From contig JAZGTN010000037.1 in assembly GCA_037783415.1 (NCBI GenBank), forward strand, positions 3,162,001-3,226,000: a DNA stretch of 64,000 bases. The letters are read 5' to 3'. Position numbers and translations under genes: made by a program. This DNA is from Leptasterias polaris. Lineage: Eukaryota > Echinodermata > Asteroidea > Forcipulatida > Asteriidae. Below, piece after piece: positions 54,601-64,000 of the stretch (within the stretch, counting starts at the first letter, position 1; each line of letters starts with the position of its first letter). The notes beneath the pieces are model-generated. The model ran no database searches and was not told the origin of the DNA. It worked only from the letters and a program-made list of their open reading frames with translations.

Positions 54601-55288
54601 TTTGATTTAAAGTTCTATTGAATCAAGCAACAAGTGGCATGAAGTGACATGTGACACTAAGTGGCGAGTGACAGGGAACGATTTCGTCTGGCAAATTTGC
54701 ACAGCAAAATATTTAGACTGGACACCGAGTGCTGATATTGAGTACCAAATGATGATTTTTGAGTAGTACTGACACATTTTTTGTAGCGTTTTGCTAAGTT
54801 ACATCAAGTGGCAAGTCATTTAAAGTACCAGCAACACCAAGTGACATGTGACATCAGTTGACAAGTGACACTAGGTGACAAAGTGATGAGTACCATAGTA
54901 TGAAATTAAATCAAAATTGAGTGTGAGGAAAGGGTTTTCTTCTACAAGGCAGAATTGCAGAAGGATTTCTTTCAGACTAAAAGCAGTTTGTTATTTTATT
55001 CCTGTTTATTGCCCAAACTGTATGATGGTTAAGAATTTCACAAATCTCAATCACAAAAAGAATGACAGGAGTCGGACTCGAGTCTGAGTACCGGACACTC
55101 TCACTGCTACAAATTTAAAGACAAGGCGAGCCTTTTAGAGAAGCTTAGTGGTAAAAATATATCCTCAGAGTCACATAATTACCCAGTTTATTCTTTTAAT
55201 AAAGAGAGATTTTACTCACCATGGAATTTTGCTTTTGTGGAACATGTGCCTTTGAAATATGCAATCTTCTTGACCGATATAATACCAG
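39520..55288 (-). CDS. EEFSEC: EEFSEC, selenocysteine-specific elongation factor, C-terminal part (eight exons)
   Basis: Exons 55288-55220, 48794-48708, 47518-47312, 44743-44685, 43883-43812, 41917-41761, 40462-40388 and 39650-39520 join in phase to about 284 aa ending in KRYVYDTKKRMIQA. EEFSEC is the cytosolic GTPase that brings Sec-tRNA to UGA codons with a SECIS element. These exons cover the end of the EF-Tu-like domains and domain IV, the extension that contacts the SECIS-binding machinery. Diagnostic segments: QQWALIEFEKPVTCPASCLV, NSCRLAFHG, DDYTVIGRSLFKKETN, FGQSGKYKIRI. The GTPase domain lies beyond 64000. Intron 3 of this set is AT-AC; the others are GT-AG. The first intron here is at least 8.7 kb and contains the retroelement duplication. 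Confidence 0.95.
40025..40372 (-). mobile_element. L2/CR1-type LINE 3' fragment, frameshifted
   Basis: SWGDRAFSVAAP in one frame, then SLETFKNRLKTHL in another, is the ending of L2-type reverse transcriptase ORFs. It is followed by a GCGCCATGAGCGG-type hairpin and (ATT)n near 40029-40043. It begins about 20 bases past the EEFSEC donor at 40388. Confidence 0.75.
40388..40462 (-). CDS. EEFSEC: EEFSEC exon (Lys-rich linker)
   Basis: Acceptor ctttttcttag, donor ACAG|gtaaag, 75 nt, phase 1 to 1. Encodes GLKPETIQQLSASSKKKGKK plus TSKT, aligned with GLSPESKKIL-type text of vertebrate EEFSEC. Confidence 0.9.
41761..41917 (-). CDS. EEFSEC: EEFSEC exon (domain IV core)
   Basis: Acceptor gtgtattttag, donor TTTCAG|gtattg, 157 nt, phase 0 to 1. 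Encodes DDYTVIGRSLFKKETNLQAF and GFGQSGKYKIRIS, nearly identical in pattern to vertebrate EEFSEC. Confidence 0.96.
42218..42362 (+). mobile_element. tRNA-derived SINE copy
   Basis: GGCTATATAGCTGAGTTGGT, GGTCGTTGGTTCAAATCCCG and the tail TTCAACCCAAAATCATTT, TTACCCAGTCAGTTTCCC match the 15356 unit closely. In an EEFSEC intron. Confidence 0.75.
42525..42655 (+). mobile_element. tRNA-derived SINE copy with duplicated head
   Basis: GGCTAGATTACTCAGTTGGT then a repeat of GATTACTCAGTTGGTAGAGC, a TTCAAATCCCATTCTAGAC T-arm and TTCTTTGTTCAAACC tail. The D-arm segment is duplicated in tandem. Confidence 0.7.
43812..43883 (-). CDS. EEFSEC: EEFSEC exon
   Basis: Acceptor tttcacctctccag, donor AGG|gtaaga, 72 nt, phase 0 to 0. 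Encodes AYAETVLPQLKIFKNKSREG and FVDR, matching the NYADSFLPRLKVYK region of human EEFSEC. Confidence 0.95.
43975..44215. mobile_element. MITE of the CAATTTCATGGCTCTGCT family (degenerate)
   Basis: GACCCAATGCCATGGCTCTG with CTAACCGTAAGCAAAGAATC on the left and ATATAAGCAAAGCCATGAA on the right. The same text is found in better shape at 52118-52324. Confidence 0.5.
44685..44743 (-). CDS. EEFSEC: EEFSEC exon following the AT-AC intron
   Basis: 59 nt encoding (H)SNSCRLAFHGRLLHHITDK; the conserved CRLAFHG fixes the frame. It starts after ...TTGACATAC and ends AAG|gtaata. The upstream splice uses AC and not AG. Confidence 0.93.
44744..47311 (-). other. EEFSEC: AT-AC (U12-type) intron of EEFSEC, 2568 bp
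   Basis: Donor on the minus strand: exon ...GATATTC then ATATCCTTTT, an exact match to the U12 AT-AC donor consensus. Acceptor: ...TTTTCTTAAC then TTTGACATAC, where TTCTTAAC fits the U12 branch site with its adenine 11 bases before the intron end. Only this pair joins DTDIH to SNSCRLAFHG in frame. No GT donor is available after the conserved LDTDIH residues. Confidence 0.9.
45465..46100 (+). other. Unidentified 211-codon open frame inside an EEFSEC intron
   Basis: Begins MKMTTERLYRRGIYYHGITK and ends DYYWYELYNQ. No known domain or motif was recognised. It is antisense to EEFSEC. The last bases (TTTATAATCAGTGAGCTTTC) belong to a repeat shared with about 36140, which suggests a transposon remnant or a chance frame. 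Confidence 0.25.
47312..47518 (-). CDS. EEFSEC: EEFSEC exon preceding the AT-AC intron
   Basis: Acceptor ttttcattatcag, phase 1 in, 207 nt. Encodes FNFDQEYIYQDELL, an acidic/Ser linker, then QQWALIEFEKPVTCPASCLV and IGSKLDTDIH, nearly matching human EEFSEC. Confidence 0.95.
47850..48460. other. Repeat-like intron sequence with a hairpin-CGAAAG motif
   Basis: On the minus strand CTGAAGAAGGTCCAGTTTGG then ATCGAAAGC forms a short stem (GGTCCA/TGGATC) flanked by CTGAAGA and GAAA. It resembles the inverted motif at 11145-11185. No gene. Confidence 0.4.
48471..48551. repeat. Tandem repeat, 22-bp unit, four copies
   Basis: AAAAACTTGCTTAGCACAGAC repeated with one G/T change. TGCTTAGCAC is also a common phrase within the CCAATTTCATA MITE family, so it may derive from one. 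Confidence 0.85.
48708..48794 (-). CDS. EEFSEC: EEFSEC exon
   Basis: Acceptor ttattggtag, donor GGAG|gtaagt, 87 nt, phase 1 to 1. Encodes TMGHDTIMARVFFFGLPANH and QVMQPSGG, matching TVGHETVMGRLMFF of human EEFSEC. Confidence 0.94.
49508..50900 (+). mobile_element. L2/CR1-type LINE, 5'-truncated, RT frame largely open
   Basis: The reading frame 49508-50614 starts abruptly at DFSSAFDTIDHQLL (first catalytic Asp), has GVPQGSVAGPVLF and YADDVQVY (catalytic Asp pair), then LGVVMDSSLNM, LHWLPVRKRITFK and FKTLLKTHLFST, the usual L2-type order. The 3' end carries AAGGCGCTTTGAGG, AAGGCGCCATATAAATGC and (TTA)n. It lies antisense in an EEFSEC intron. Truncation at an in-frame TAA (49505) marks incomplete reverse transcription. 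Confidence 0.9.
50920..51135. repeat. Tandem repeat, ~25-bp unit, about nine copies
   Basis: GTACATTGGTTGCTATGGGT and variants recur directly after the LINE tail. Units vary by substitutions and small indels. Confidence 0.85.
51999..52110. repeat. Dispersed 'AATTGTCAAAGACCAGT' repeat copy
   Basis: GGCAGGGTATACTTTTGGTA, AATTGCCAAAGACCAGTTTC and AACAAACCTGTGAAAAG follow the order seen at 9067. Confidence 0.65.
52118..52324. mobile_element. MITE with CAGGGYCCAATTT ends
   Basis: Left CAGGGTCCAATTTAATGGCT, then CTGCTTACCGT; right is the inverse of CAGGGCCCAATTTCATGGCT, CTGCTTACCGTAAGC. No clear target duplication. It is the best-preserved member of its family in the window. Confidence 0.75.
52324..55219. 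other. EEFSEC intron sequence; no gene seen
   Basis: Inverted GGTGG..GACAGCTCC blocks near 52324-52690, an (AC)n run near 53879-53895 and scattered CAAGTGACA repeats near 54630-54890. No exon or reverse transcriptase recognised. Confidence 0.5.
55220..55288 (-). CDS. EEFSEC: EEFSEC exon (most 5' one in the window)
   Basis: Acceptor tttaatctacag, donor CATG|gtgagt, 69 nt, phase 1 to 1. Encodes GIISVKKIAYFKGTCSTKAK and FH, matching LISVEKIPYFRGPLQTKAKFH of human EEFSEC. It lies 66 bases from the start of the tandem duplication. Confidence 0.93.
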
Positions 55289-55668
55289 CTGTAGATTAAA
55301 CAGATCATCAGTTGAGAAAATCAGTAATTGAAATATAAGTAGTCAGGAGACTTTATTTTGGGGAAGAAAACAAGTTGGTGGAAATGCATATCAACCCAAT
55401 AGATGCTTGGGGGTCAGACCGGGTGACACCTACCCCCCACCCCACTCAAAAAGTAATCCATCCCAGTGTTCACCCCACACCCACCCCCTGGCAGGTAAGT
55501 AATTCAATCAAAGCAGTTAGAGTTGGGTCATTTGGTGCTCGATATTGGGCATGTGGTACCCTCCCCTATTGTGTCTTCAATGTATTCTGGGAATCTCAGG
55601 AATTCTTTAGAGGATTTTAGGGGGAGGGGTACTTCTGTACAAGAGGAAAATAGTGCGTTAAGTATGAG

Positions 55669-55735
55669 AACATTAGGGTGGGGGGAACATTAGGGTGGGG
55701 AGAACATTAGGGTGGGGAGAACATTAGGGTTGGGG
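55669..55735. repeat. 18-bp tandem repeat GAACATTAGGGTGGGGA, four units
   Basis: Four units here and three in the duplicate at about 60188-60236. The region is followed by two AGCTGTTTCGCAGC..GCGAAACAGCT palindromes at about 55769 and 55832. Confidence 0.9.
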
Positions 55736-56550
55736 AACCCTCTGCTCCCATTTTTATTAATATTATTAGCTGTTTCGCAGCAAGCGCAGCGAAACAGCTA
55801 TGTTTTTTTTTAGAGTTTTTGTTTTTATTGTTAGCTGTTTCGCAGCGAAGCGCAGCGAAACAGCTATTGTTTTTGTTAAGAGTTTTTGTTTTTATTTTTT
55901 TAATTTGTCTGTTTCAGACTTCCGGAAGTGATTGAAATAACGCACAATTCGTTCTAAGCGGCTTTTTGCATAGTTCCTATAGAGCAATTGCACTGAAACT
56001 TTCAGTGATGAAAGGCATTGGTGCAAGGAAGGTCCTAAAACAAATTCCGTCATCAACTGACACGTGACGTCATCTTAAAATTTTATATTTTAAATATTTG
56101 AAAATCCGTATCAAATCAGCCACAAGAGACCGTAGGATTCTGTTTACAGGATTGGGTAGGGATTAGTTAGGGCTTCATTTTATTCAGTGTGCGTGACCTC
56201 ACGTGACCTCTACTTCCGGTCGAAACCGGTCAAAACCGGAATTGCCCTCGTAATTCAAAAGTGACAAAAGTTATGAAGTTGCTTTTAACGATGTTAGTGT
56301 GCGGCTAAGATGTACTTTCAAAATAAAATACCAATGACGTAATAATATTAAAGAGCGCCCTCTAGTGGCAGTTGGAAAACTGTTCAAAATGCACTTTGAG
56401 AAGATGTGTGTGGCGAAGTTTTTTGTAATCGCTTCAAAATTGATACACATGATAAACGTCAGGCAGCCAACATATGTGTGAAGTTTTAGATTGATTACGT
56501 CATCAGGGGTCACGTGACGTGACATTAAAGGTGCACTATTTTAAGTCGTA

Positions 56551-56581
<31 letters not shown>

Positions 56582-56824
56582 TATTTGGCAATTTCACATA
56601 AAAATACAAAAATACAAGTAATTTATACATACATCTGGAATGGAAAATAAAAAACCAATAAAGATTTTAAAAAGAGGCAGGCAGTAAAGGAGAAAACAAA
56701 GTACTACAAGACTGAGGACAACAGAAAGACATCAACAATCCAGGTTTGCCAGGACTGACAAAAGTGCCTGCACTGTCACCAAGAGGTGTGTCAGTCCAAC
56801 CTGGATAAGACAAGGGACAAAAGG

Positions 56825-57740
56825 ACAAATAATAATAATAATAATAATAATGGAGTCTTATATAGCGCCGGTATCCGCCACAAAAAAAAGGCGCTCATGG
56901 CGCTCGCTCATGATACAAAATAAACAGTTCAAAAGAAAGGAACAGAAAAAGTTTGTAGAGAGTCGCTGGTCATTTTTTAACTGCAAAGAGGTGGGTTTTG
57001 AGAACAGTTTTGAAAGAAGATGTTGTATTTGCAGTCCTGATGTGGTAGGGAAAACTATTCCACACCTTCCCCGCAGTAACCAAGAAAGAACGTGCTCCCC
57101 ATGTGTTCTTTGCCATATGTTCTACGAGGAGACGTTGATCGGCTGATCTTAGGTTACTGCGGAAAGGTGCATACTGAGTGATGAGATCTGAGATGTAGGA
57201 TGGAGCCATGTTGTGCAATGATTTGAAGACCAGGAGACCGAGTTTGAAAACTATCCTTTGCTCAACAGGAAGCCAATGGAGTTGCTTTAGGATAGGGGTG
57301 ATGTGTGAGCTCTTGGGTGACCGAGTTACCAGTCTAGCAGCCATATTTTGCAGACGTTGTAGTCGAAAGAGCTGTGTTTTGTTTACACCATACATGAGGG
57401 AGTTGCACATGTCCAGCTTTGACATGACAAGGGAGTGAATGAGTAGTTTATGTGTGTTTATGTACTTGCGAATTAACCCAATACTGCGAAGAGATAAACA
57501 AAATGCTTGTGAAACAGCCGAGATGTGATTATTCATTTTGAGCTCCGAATCCATGATGACACCAAGATTTTTCACCTTTCCAGATGGGGTTACGATGGCT
57601 TCACCAATCCTTAGAGTGGGGTCTGTTATTTTAGACCGATGTTGTTTGGATCCTACAATCATGAACTCTGTTTTGGCTTCATTGAGTTTGAGGAAGTGGC
57701 ACATAACAAACAGGCGAACAAACAACAAACAAAACAAACA
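56825..57740 (-). mobile_element. L2/CR1-type LINE, 3' fragment (copy 1)
   Basis: The frame from about 57690 to 56970 encodes LNEAKTEFMIVGSK, LGVIMDSELKMN, LQNMAARLV, LHWLPVEQRIVFKLG and FKTVLKTHLFAVKK, the RT-C-terminal region of L2-type LINEs. The 3' end has GCGCCATGAGCGCC and GGCGCTATATAAG with an (ATT)n tail. 5'-truncated, with no YADD motif. It seems inserted into the 3' UTR of the neighbouring element. Confidence 0.85.
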
Positions 57741-57891
57741 GAAGAACTAACGAAAGAACGAACAACAAACAAGCAAACAAACACCCCAAAACACAAAAAA
57801 CAAACAACAAGAGCATGGAAACAAGACAACAAGAAAAAACAGACAGGATGAAAACAATTTTTTTTTTTTTACAAAACTGCCGGAAAAGGAT

Positions 57892-59873
57892 CTAGTTGGA
57901 ATATACCGCAACTTTTAGTTTGCCTTTAAAAGTGTTGAAATTATCAGTTAAAAGAGAGTTTTTTACATCAATAGGTAAAGCAGACCACTTAATTGGAAAA
58001 GAGAAAATGCAGCTGTTCTTGGTTGAATTTTTCTTGAAGGATAAATGATTAAAACAAAGCTTGTCAGTATGCCTGCTGTTGATGGTAATTAAACTTAAGA
58101 TGGGAACAGTGTCTCTTTGATCATTAATAAGCAATTTGGAAATCAAACATAAGCTTTGATACTCTCGTCGTTTACTAAGAGGGAATAAATTTAAGCGAGC
58201 AAGTCTAGACTCATAAGGTTCATCTTGGCGTCTCTGTTTTAGGATCATTCTGGTGGCTGTCCGTTGGATTTTTTCTACAGCCTCAATATTTTTATGTAAA
58301 AATGGATTCCAAATTGGAGAGCAATAATCTAACACAGGCAAAACCAGAGACTTATACAATTGCAAGAGAGCTTCAAGTGATGAATGACCAGCTACACTGC
58401 GGATAAAACCAAGTAATCTATTGCACTTGGAGACAGTGTTTTGAACATGATTATCCCAAGACATATTATAGGACAATGTGACTCCAAGCAATTTTAGATA
58501 GTCAACTGTTTCAAGAGACTGGTCCTGCACATAGTAAGTAGGTTTAGATCAAGATCTACTACGATTCAAGGATAAAACCTTACATTTGGAAGTATTCAAG
58601 GTCAGATAATTCTTTTGAGACCAACTTACAAGCTGGTCAAGATCATTTTGTAAAATTGTTTCATGTTCATGCGAATTCACAGAGTGGTATATGAAGGTGT
58701 CATCTGCAAACTGACCAATGGAGGAGTTTACATGGAGATGTAGGTCATTAACGTAGACGCTGAAAAGAAGTGGGCCCAAAACTGAACCTTGAGGAATTCC
58801 AGACTCCACTGGTATCCAGTCCGCAGAATGTCCCCCAAATACAACTCTTTGAAAACGATCACATAGAAAGGATTTGGTCCATGCTAAGAGATGTCCGGAA
58901 ATACCATAAGTGAGTTCAAGTTTTTTTAACAAAGTCTGATGACAGAAACTGTCAAAGGCTCTGCTGTAGTCCAAAGAAATGATATCAACTCTAGAGTTTG
59001 TTTTGTCCAAGGTTTTGAGCCATTCTGTTGCAGTTTAGAAGGATGAAGTTTAGAAGGATGCAGTTTAGAAGGAGGGTGTCACATGAAAGACCAGGCCGAA
59101 AACCATGTTGCGAGTTGGTCCATAAACCATAATTATTCATGTGATCCCGGAGACTTTCACAGACGATGCTCTCAAGTAATTTGGAGATAATCGACGTCAG
59201 TGCAATTGGACGATAATTGTTTAGTTCCATTTTATTACCCTTTTTAAAGATTGGTACAATGTTGGCTTGCTTCCATCCAAGAGGTAATCGTCCAGTGCTC
59301 AAAGAAAGATTGAATAGACTAGCCAGAACTGGTGCGATTTCCTCTGGGCAGAGTTTCAACATATCCACAGATACCAGGTCTAGACCAACAGCTTTACCAC
59401 GGGTCATTTTGTTGATCCTGCTCAGAACCTGATGACTGTTGACACTTACAGAATTCAACCCAGGAATTTGTAAGACAGGAGAAGTGATGGTGGAGTTTTC
59501 ATGGTCTAAAGATCGTGTGAAAAAACTTCTAAAATGGACGTTGAAGGCGTCAGCAATGCGAGAAGTATCCCTACATTCATTAAAGGACCTTACTTCGGGC
59601 TCAACTCGGCGTGCCCTGATGAATGACCAGAAGTGTTTCTTTCCATCTTTAGCACAACGAAAAAGTCGGTTTTTCAGTGTGATGAGTTTACGAATCTCTG
59701 GTGTAATCCACGACTTGTTTTTTCTTCTTTTGTCTACGAGATGGAACACTATCTTTGATGCATGCTGTAAACACATCAAGGAATGATGACCAAGATGCAT
59801 CTAAGGATAAGTCCAACTTTGGTAGGGTACACATATAACAAGTCCATGAAGCTACTCCATCAATGTTCAAACA
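57892..59873 (-). pseudogene. Jockey/CR1-group non-LTR reverse transcriptase, inactivated (copy 1)
   Basis: RT motifs in order on the minus strand: KAVGLDLVSVDMLK, NNYRPIALTSIISKLLE, QHGFRPGLSCDTLL, LDYSRAFDSFCH, GIPQGSVLGPLLFSVYVND, FADDTFIYH, and a YLKLLGVTLSYNMSW thumb. The FADD box keeps both aspartates. It is broken by a frameshift near 59045, where a ~16-bp CTGCATCCTTCTAAA unit is present three times, by TGA at 58549-58551, and probably by another shift near 59740. The endonuclease part is missing at the duplication junction. Confidence 0.9.
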
Positions 59874-61043
59874 TATTTTGGGGAAGAAAACAAGTTGGTG
59901 GAAATGCATATCAACCCAATAGATGCTTGGGGGTCAGACCGGGTGACACCTACCCCCCACCCCACTCAAAAAGTAATCCATCCCAGTGTTCACCCCACAC
60001 CCACCCCCTGGCAGGTAAGTAATTCAATCAAAGCAGTTAGAGTTGGGTCATTTGGTGCTCGATATTGGGCATGTGGTACCCTCCCCTATTGTGTCTTCAA
60101 TGTATTCTGGGAATCTCAGGAATTCTTTAGAGGATTTTAGGGGGAGGGGTACTTCTGTACAAGAGGAAAATAGTGCGTTAAGTATGAGAACATTAGGGTG
60201 GGGGGAACATTAGGGTGGGGAGAACATTAGGGTTGGGGAACCCTCTGCTCCCATTTTTATTAATATTATTAGCTGTTTCGCAGCAAGCGCAGCGAAACAG
60301 CTATGTTTTTTTTTAGAGTTTTTGTTTTTATTGTTAGCTGTTTCGCAGCGAAACAGCTATTGTTTTTGTTAAGAGTTTTTGTTTTTATTTTTTTAATTTG
60401 TCTGTTTCAGACTTCCGGAAGTGATTGAAATAACGCACAATTCGTTCTAAGCGGCTTTTTGCATAGTTCCTATAGAGCAATTGCACTGAAACTTTCAGTG
60501 ATGAAAGGCATTGGTGCAAGGAAGGTCCTAAAACAAATTCCGTCATCAACTGACACGTGACGTCATCTTAAAATTTTATATTTTAAATATTTGAAAATCC
60601 GTATCAAATCAGCCACAAGAGACCGTAGGATTCTGTTTACAGGATTGGGTAGGGATTAGTTAGGGCTTCATTTTATTCAGTGTGCGTGACCTCACGTGAC
60701 CTCTACTTCCGGTCGAAACCGGTCAAAACCGGAATTGCCCTCGTAATTCAAAAGTGACAAAAGTTATGAAGTTGCTTTTAACGATGTTAGTGTGCGGCTA
60801 AGATGTACTTTCAAAATAAAATACCAATGACGTAATAATATTAAAGAGCGCCCTCTAGTGGCAGTTGGAAAACTGTTCAAAATGCACTTTGAGAAGATGT
60901 GTGTGGCGAAGTTTTTTGTAATCGCTTCAAAATTGATACACATGATAAACGTCAGGCAGCCAACATATGTGTGAAGTTTTAGATTGATTACGTCATCAGG
61001 GGTCACGTGACGTGACATTAAAGGTGCACTATTTTAAGTCGTA

Positions 61044-61074
<31 letters not shown>

Positions 61075-61317
61075 TATTTGGCAATTTCACATAAAAATAC
61101 AAAAATACAAGTAATTTATACATACATCTGGAATGGAAAATAAAAAACCAATAAAGATTTTAAAAAGAGGCAGGCAGTAAAGGAGAAAACAAAGTACTAC
61201 AAGACTGAGGACAACAGAAAGACATCAACAATCCAGGTTTGCCAGGACTGACAAAAGTGCCTGCACTGTCACCAAGAGGTGTGTCAGTCCAACCTGGATA
61301 AGACAAGGGACAAAAGG

Positions 61318-62233
61318 ACAAATAATAATAATAATAATAATAATGGAGTCTTATATAGCGCCGGTATCCGCCACAAAAAAAAGGCGCTCATGGCGCTCGC
61401 TCATGATACAAAATAAACAGTTCAAAAGAAAGGAACAGAAAAAGTTTGTAGAGAGTCGCTGGTCATTTTTTAACTGCAAAGAGGTGGGTTTTGAGAACAG
61501 TTTTGAAAGAAGATGTTGTATTTGCAGTCCTGATGTGGTAGGGAAAACTATTCCACACCTTCCCCGCAGTAACCAAGAAAGAACGTGCTCCCCATGTGTT
61601 CTTTGCCATATGTTCTACGAGGAGACGTTGATCGGCTGATCTTAGGTTACTGCGGAAAGGTGCATACTGAGTGATGAGATCTGAGATGTAGGATGGAGCC
61701 ATGTTGTGCAATGATTTGAAGACCAGGAGACCGAGTTTGAAAACTATCCTTTGCTCAACTGGAAGCCAATGGAGTTGCTTTAGGATAGGGGTGATGTGTG
61801 AGCTCTTGGGTGACCGAGTTACCAGTCTAGCAGCCATATTTTGCAGACGTTGTAGTCGAAAGAGCTGTGTTTTGTTTACACCATACATGAGGGAGTTGCA
61901 CATGTCCAGCTTTGACATGACAAGGGAGTGAATGAGTAGTTTATGTGTGTTTATGTACTTGCGAATTAACCCAATACTGCGAAGAGATAAACAAAATGCT
62001 TGTGAAACAGCCGAGATGTGATTATTCATTTTGAGCTCCGAATCCATGATGACACCAAGATTTTTCACCTTTCCAGATGGGGTTACGATGGCTTCACCAA
62101 TCCTTAGAGTGGGGTCTGTTATTTTAGACCGATGTTGTTTGGATCCTACAATCATGAACTCTGTTTTGGCTTCATTGAGTTTGAGGAAGTGGCACATAAC
62201 AAACAGGCGAACAAACAACAAACAAAACAAACA
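61318..62233 (-). mobile_element. L2/CR1-type LINE, 3' fragment (copy 2)
   Basis: Duplicate of 56825-57740 with the same truncation and the same predicted protein. Confidence 0.85.
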
Positions 62234-62384
62234 GAAGAACTAACGAAAGAACGAACAACAAACAAGCAAACAAACACCCCAAAACACAAAAAACAAACAA
62301 CAAGAGCATGGAAACAAGACAACAAGAAAAAACAGACAGGATGAAAACAATATTTTTTTTTTTACAAAACTGCCGGAAAAGGAT

Positions 62385-64000
62385 CTAGTTGGAATATACC
62401 GCAACTTTTAGTTTGCCTTTAAAAGTGTTGAAATTATCAGTTAAAAGAGAGTTTTTTACATCAATAGGTAAAGCAGACCACTTAATTGGAAAAGAGAAAA
62501 TGCAGCTGTTCTTGGTTGAATTTTTCTTGAAGGATAAATGATTAAAACAAAGCTTGTCAGTATGCCTGCTGTTGATGGTAATTAAACTTAAGATGGGAAC
62601 AGTGTCTCTTTGATCATTAATAAGCAATTTGGAAATCAAACATAAGCTTTGATACTCTCGTCGTTTACTAAGAGGGAATAAATTTAAGCGAGCAAGTCTA
62701 GACTCATAAGGTTCATCTTGGCGTCTCTGTTTTAGGATCATTCTGGTGGCTGTCCGTTGGATTTTTTCTACAGCCTCAATATTTTTATGTAAAAATGGAT
62801 TCCAAATTGGAGAGCAATAATCTAACACAGGCAAAACCAGAGACTTATACAATTGCAAGAGAGCTTCAAGTGATGAATGACCAGCTACACTGCGGATAAA
62901 ACCAAGTAATCTATTGCACTTGGAGACAGTGTTTTGAACATGATTATCCCAAGACATATTATAGGACAATGTGACTCCAAGCAATTTTAGATAGTCAACT
63001 GTTTCAAGAGACTGGTCCTGCACATAGTAAGTAGGTTTAGATCAAGATCTACTACGATTCAAGGATAAAACCTTACATTTGGAAGTATTCAAGGTCAGAT
63101 AATTCTTTTGAGACCAACTTACAAGCTGGTCAAGATCATTTTGTAAAATTGTTTCATGTTCATGCGAATTCACAGAGTGGTATATGAAGGTGTCATCTGC
63201 AAACTGACCAATGGAGGAGTTTACATGGAGATGTAGGTCATTAACGTAGACGCTGAAAAGAAGTGGGCCCAAAACTGAACCTTGAGGAATTCCAGACTCC
63301 ACTGGTATCCAGTCCGCAGAATGTCCCCCAAATACAACTCTTTGAAAACGATCACATAGAAAGGATTTGGTCCATGCTAAGAGATGTCCGGAAATACCAT
63401 AAGTGAGTTCAAGTTTTTTTAACAAAGTCTGATGACAGAAACTGTCAAAGGCTCTGCTGTAGTCCAAAGAAATGATATCAACTCTAGAGTTTGTTTTGTC
63501 CAAGGTTTTGAGCCATTCTGTTGCAGTTTAGAAGGATGAAGTTTAGAAGGATGCAGTTTAGAAGGAGGGTGTCACATGAAAGACCAGGCCGAAAACCATG
63601 TTGCGAGTTGGTCCATAAACCATAATTATTCATGTGATCCCGGAGACTTTCACAGACGATGCTCTCAAGTAATTTGGAGATAATCGACGTCAGTGCAATT
63701 GGACGATAATTGTTTAGTTCCATTTTATTACCCTTTTTAAAGATTGGTACAATGTTGGCTTGCTTCCATCCAAGAGGTAATCGTCCAGTGCTCAAAGAAA
63801 GATTGAATAGACTAGCCAGAACTGGTGCGATTTCCTCTGGGCAGAGTTTCAACATATCCACAGATACCAGGTCTAGACCAACAGCTTTACCACGGGTCAT
63901 TTTGTTGATCCTGCTCAGAACCTGATGACTGTTGACACTTACAGAATTCAACCCAGGAATTTGTAAGACAGGAGAAGTGATGGTGGAGTTTTCATGGTCT
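62385..64000 (-). pseudogene. Jockey/CR1-group non-LTR reverse transcriptase, inactivated (copy 2, partial)
   Basis: Carries the same TGA between the FADD and thumb regions (63042-63044) and the same triple CTGCATCCTTCTAAA insertion near 63535 as copy 1. Shared lesions show it arose by DNA duplication and not by a second retrotransposition. Confidence 0.9.

Larger units (their letters stand above)
55354..59873. repeat. Tandem segmental duplication, copy 1 (4520 bp)
   Basis: TATTTTGGGGAAGAAAACAA starts at 55354 and again at 59874, and the sequence then runs parallel to the window end. The offset falls from 4520 to 4493 because copy 1 has one extra 18-bp AGAACATTAGGGTGGGG unit and 9 extra bases in a GCAGCGAAGC palindrome. 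Point differences are rare (for example at about 57264 versus 61760). Confidence 0.95.
59874..64000. repeat. Tandem segmental duplication, copy 2 (cut by window end)
   Basis: A near-identical repeat of 55354 onward, head to tail. The end at 64000 corresponds to about 59507 of copy 1. Its far boundary is outside the window. Confidence 0.95.

Noticed and set aside
56970..57737. A host gene of 255 aa, duplicated at 61463-62230
   Set aside because: LINE-derived, with LHWLPVEQRI and KTHLF signatures; duplicated as part of the larger block.

Overview
This is a eukaryotic window: AT-rich, intron-rich and full of transposon debris. Three protein-coding genes can be reconstructed from exons whose splice sites and reading phases fit together. 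The organism is most likely a marine deuterostome invertebrate, with an echinoderm as best guess. The reasons are animal-type BDP1 and EEFSEC proteins, L2/CR1-type LINEs, a tRNA-headed SINE with a Deu-like core, and many short foldback elements. The species was not identified from the sequence, so this is inference.

Layout. About 1-5.9 kb has no recognisable gene, only MITE-like elements and a 174-bp tandem repeat. About 6.0-13.4 kb on the minus strand is a five-exon gene for a U1/matrin-type zinc-finger protein of the ZNF346/ZNF385/ZMAT kind. About 13.4-20.1 kb is intergenic and carries nested transposons and an inverted array of 16-bp repeats. About 20.1-35.3 kb on the plus strand is a complete ten-exon BDP1 gene (TFIIIB subunit B''), predicted at 1099 aa. 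About 35.3-39.5 kb is the tail-to-tail interval with repeats. From 39.5 to 55.3 kb on the minus strand are the last eight coding exons of EEFSEC, the selenocysteine elongation factor; its 5' part lies beyond the window. From 55.35 kb to the end is a head-to-tail tandem duplication of a ~4.5 kb block holding dead non-LTR retrotransposons, inside an EEFSEC intron.

The zinc-finger gene and BDP1 are divergent; BDP1 and EEFSEC converge. BDP1 is part of the RNA polymerase III initiation factor and EEFSEC delivers Sec-tRNA to ribosomes, but nothing here suggests the neighbours are co-regulated. There are no operons, CRISPR arrays or prokaryotic features.

The most notable observations are: an AT-AC intron in EEFSEC with near-consensus U12 donor and branch site; a tandem duplication that copied an already inactivated retroelement; a 38-bp minisatellite next to a BDP1 splice donor whose every unit looks like a 3' splice site; a 2.1-kb hAT-like element with an 8-bp target duplication; two piggyBac-like elements flanked by TTAA; and a nested transposon containing a head-to-head tRNA-SINE foldback.
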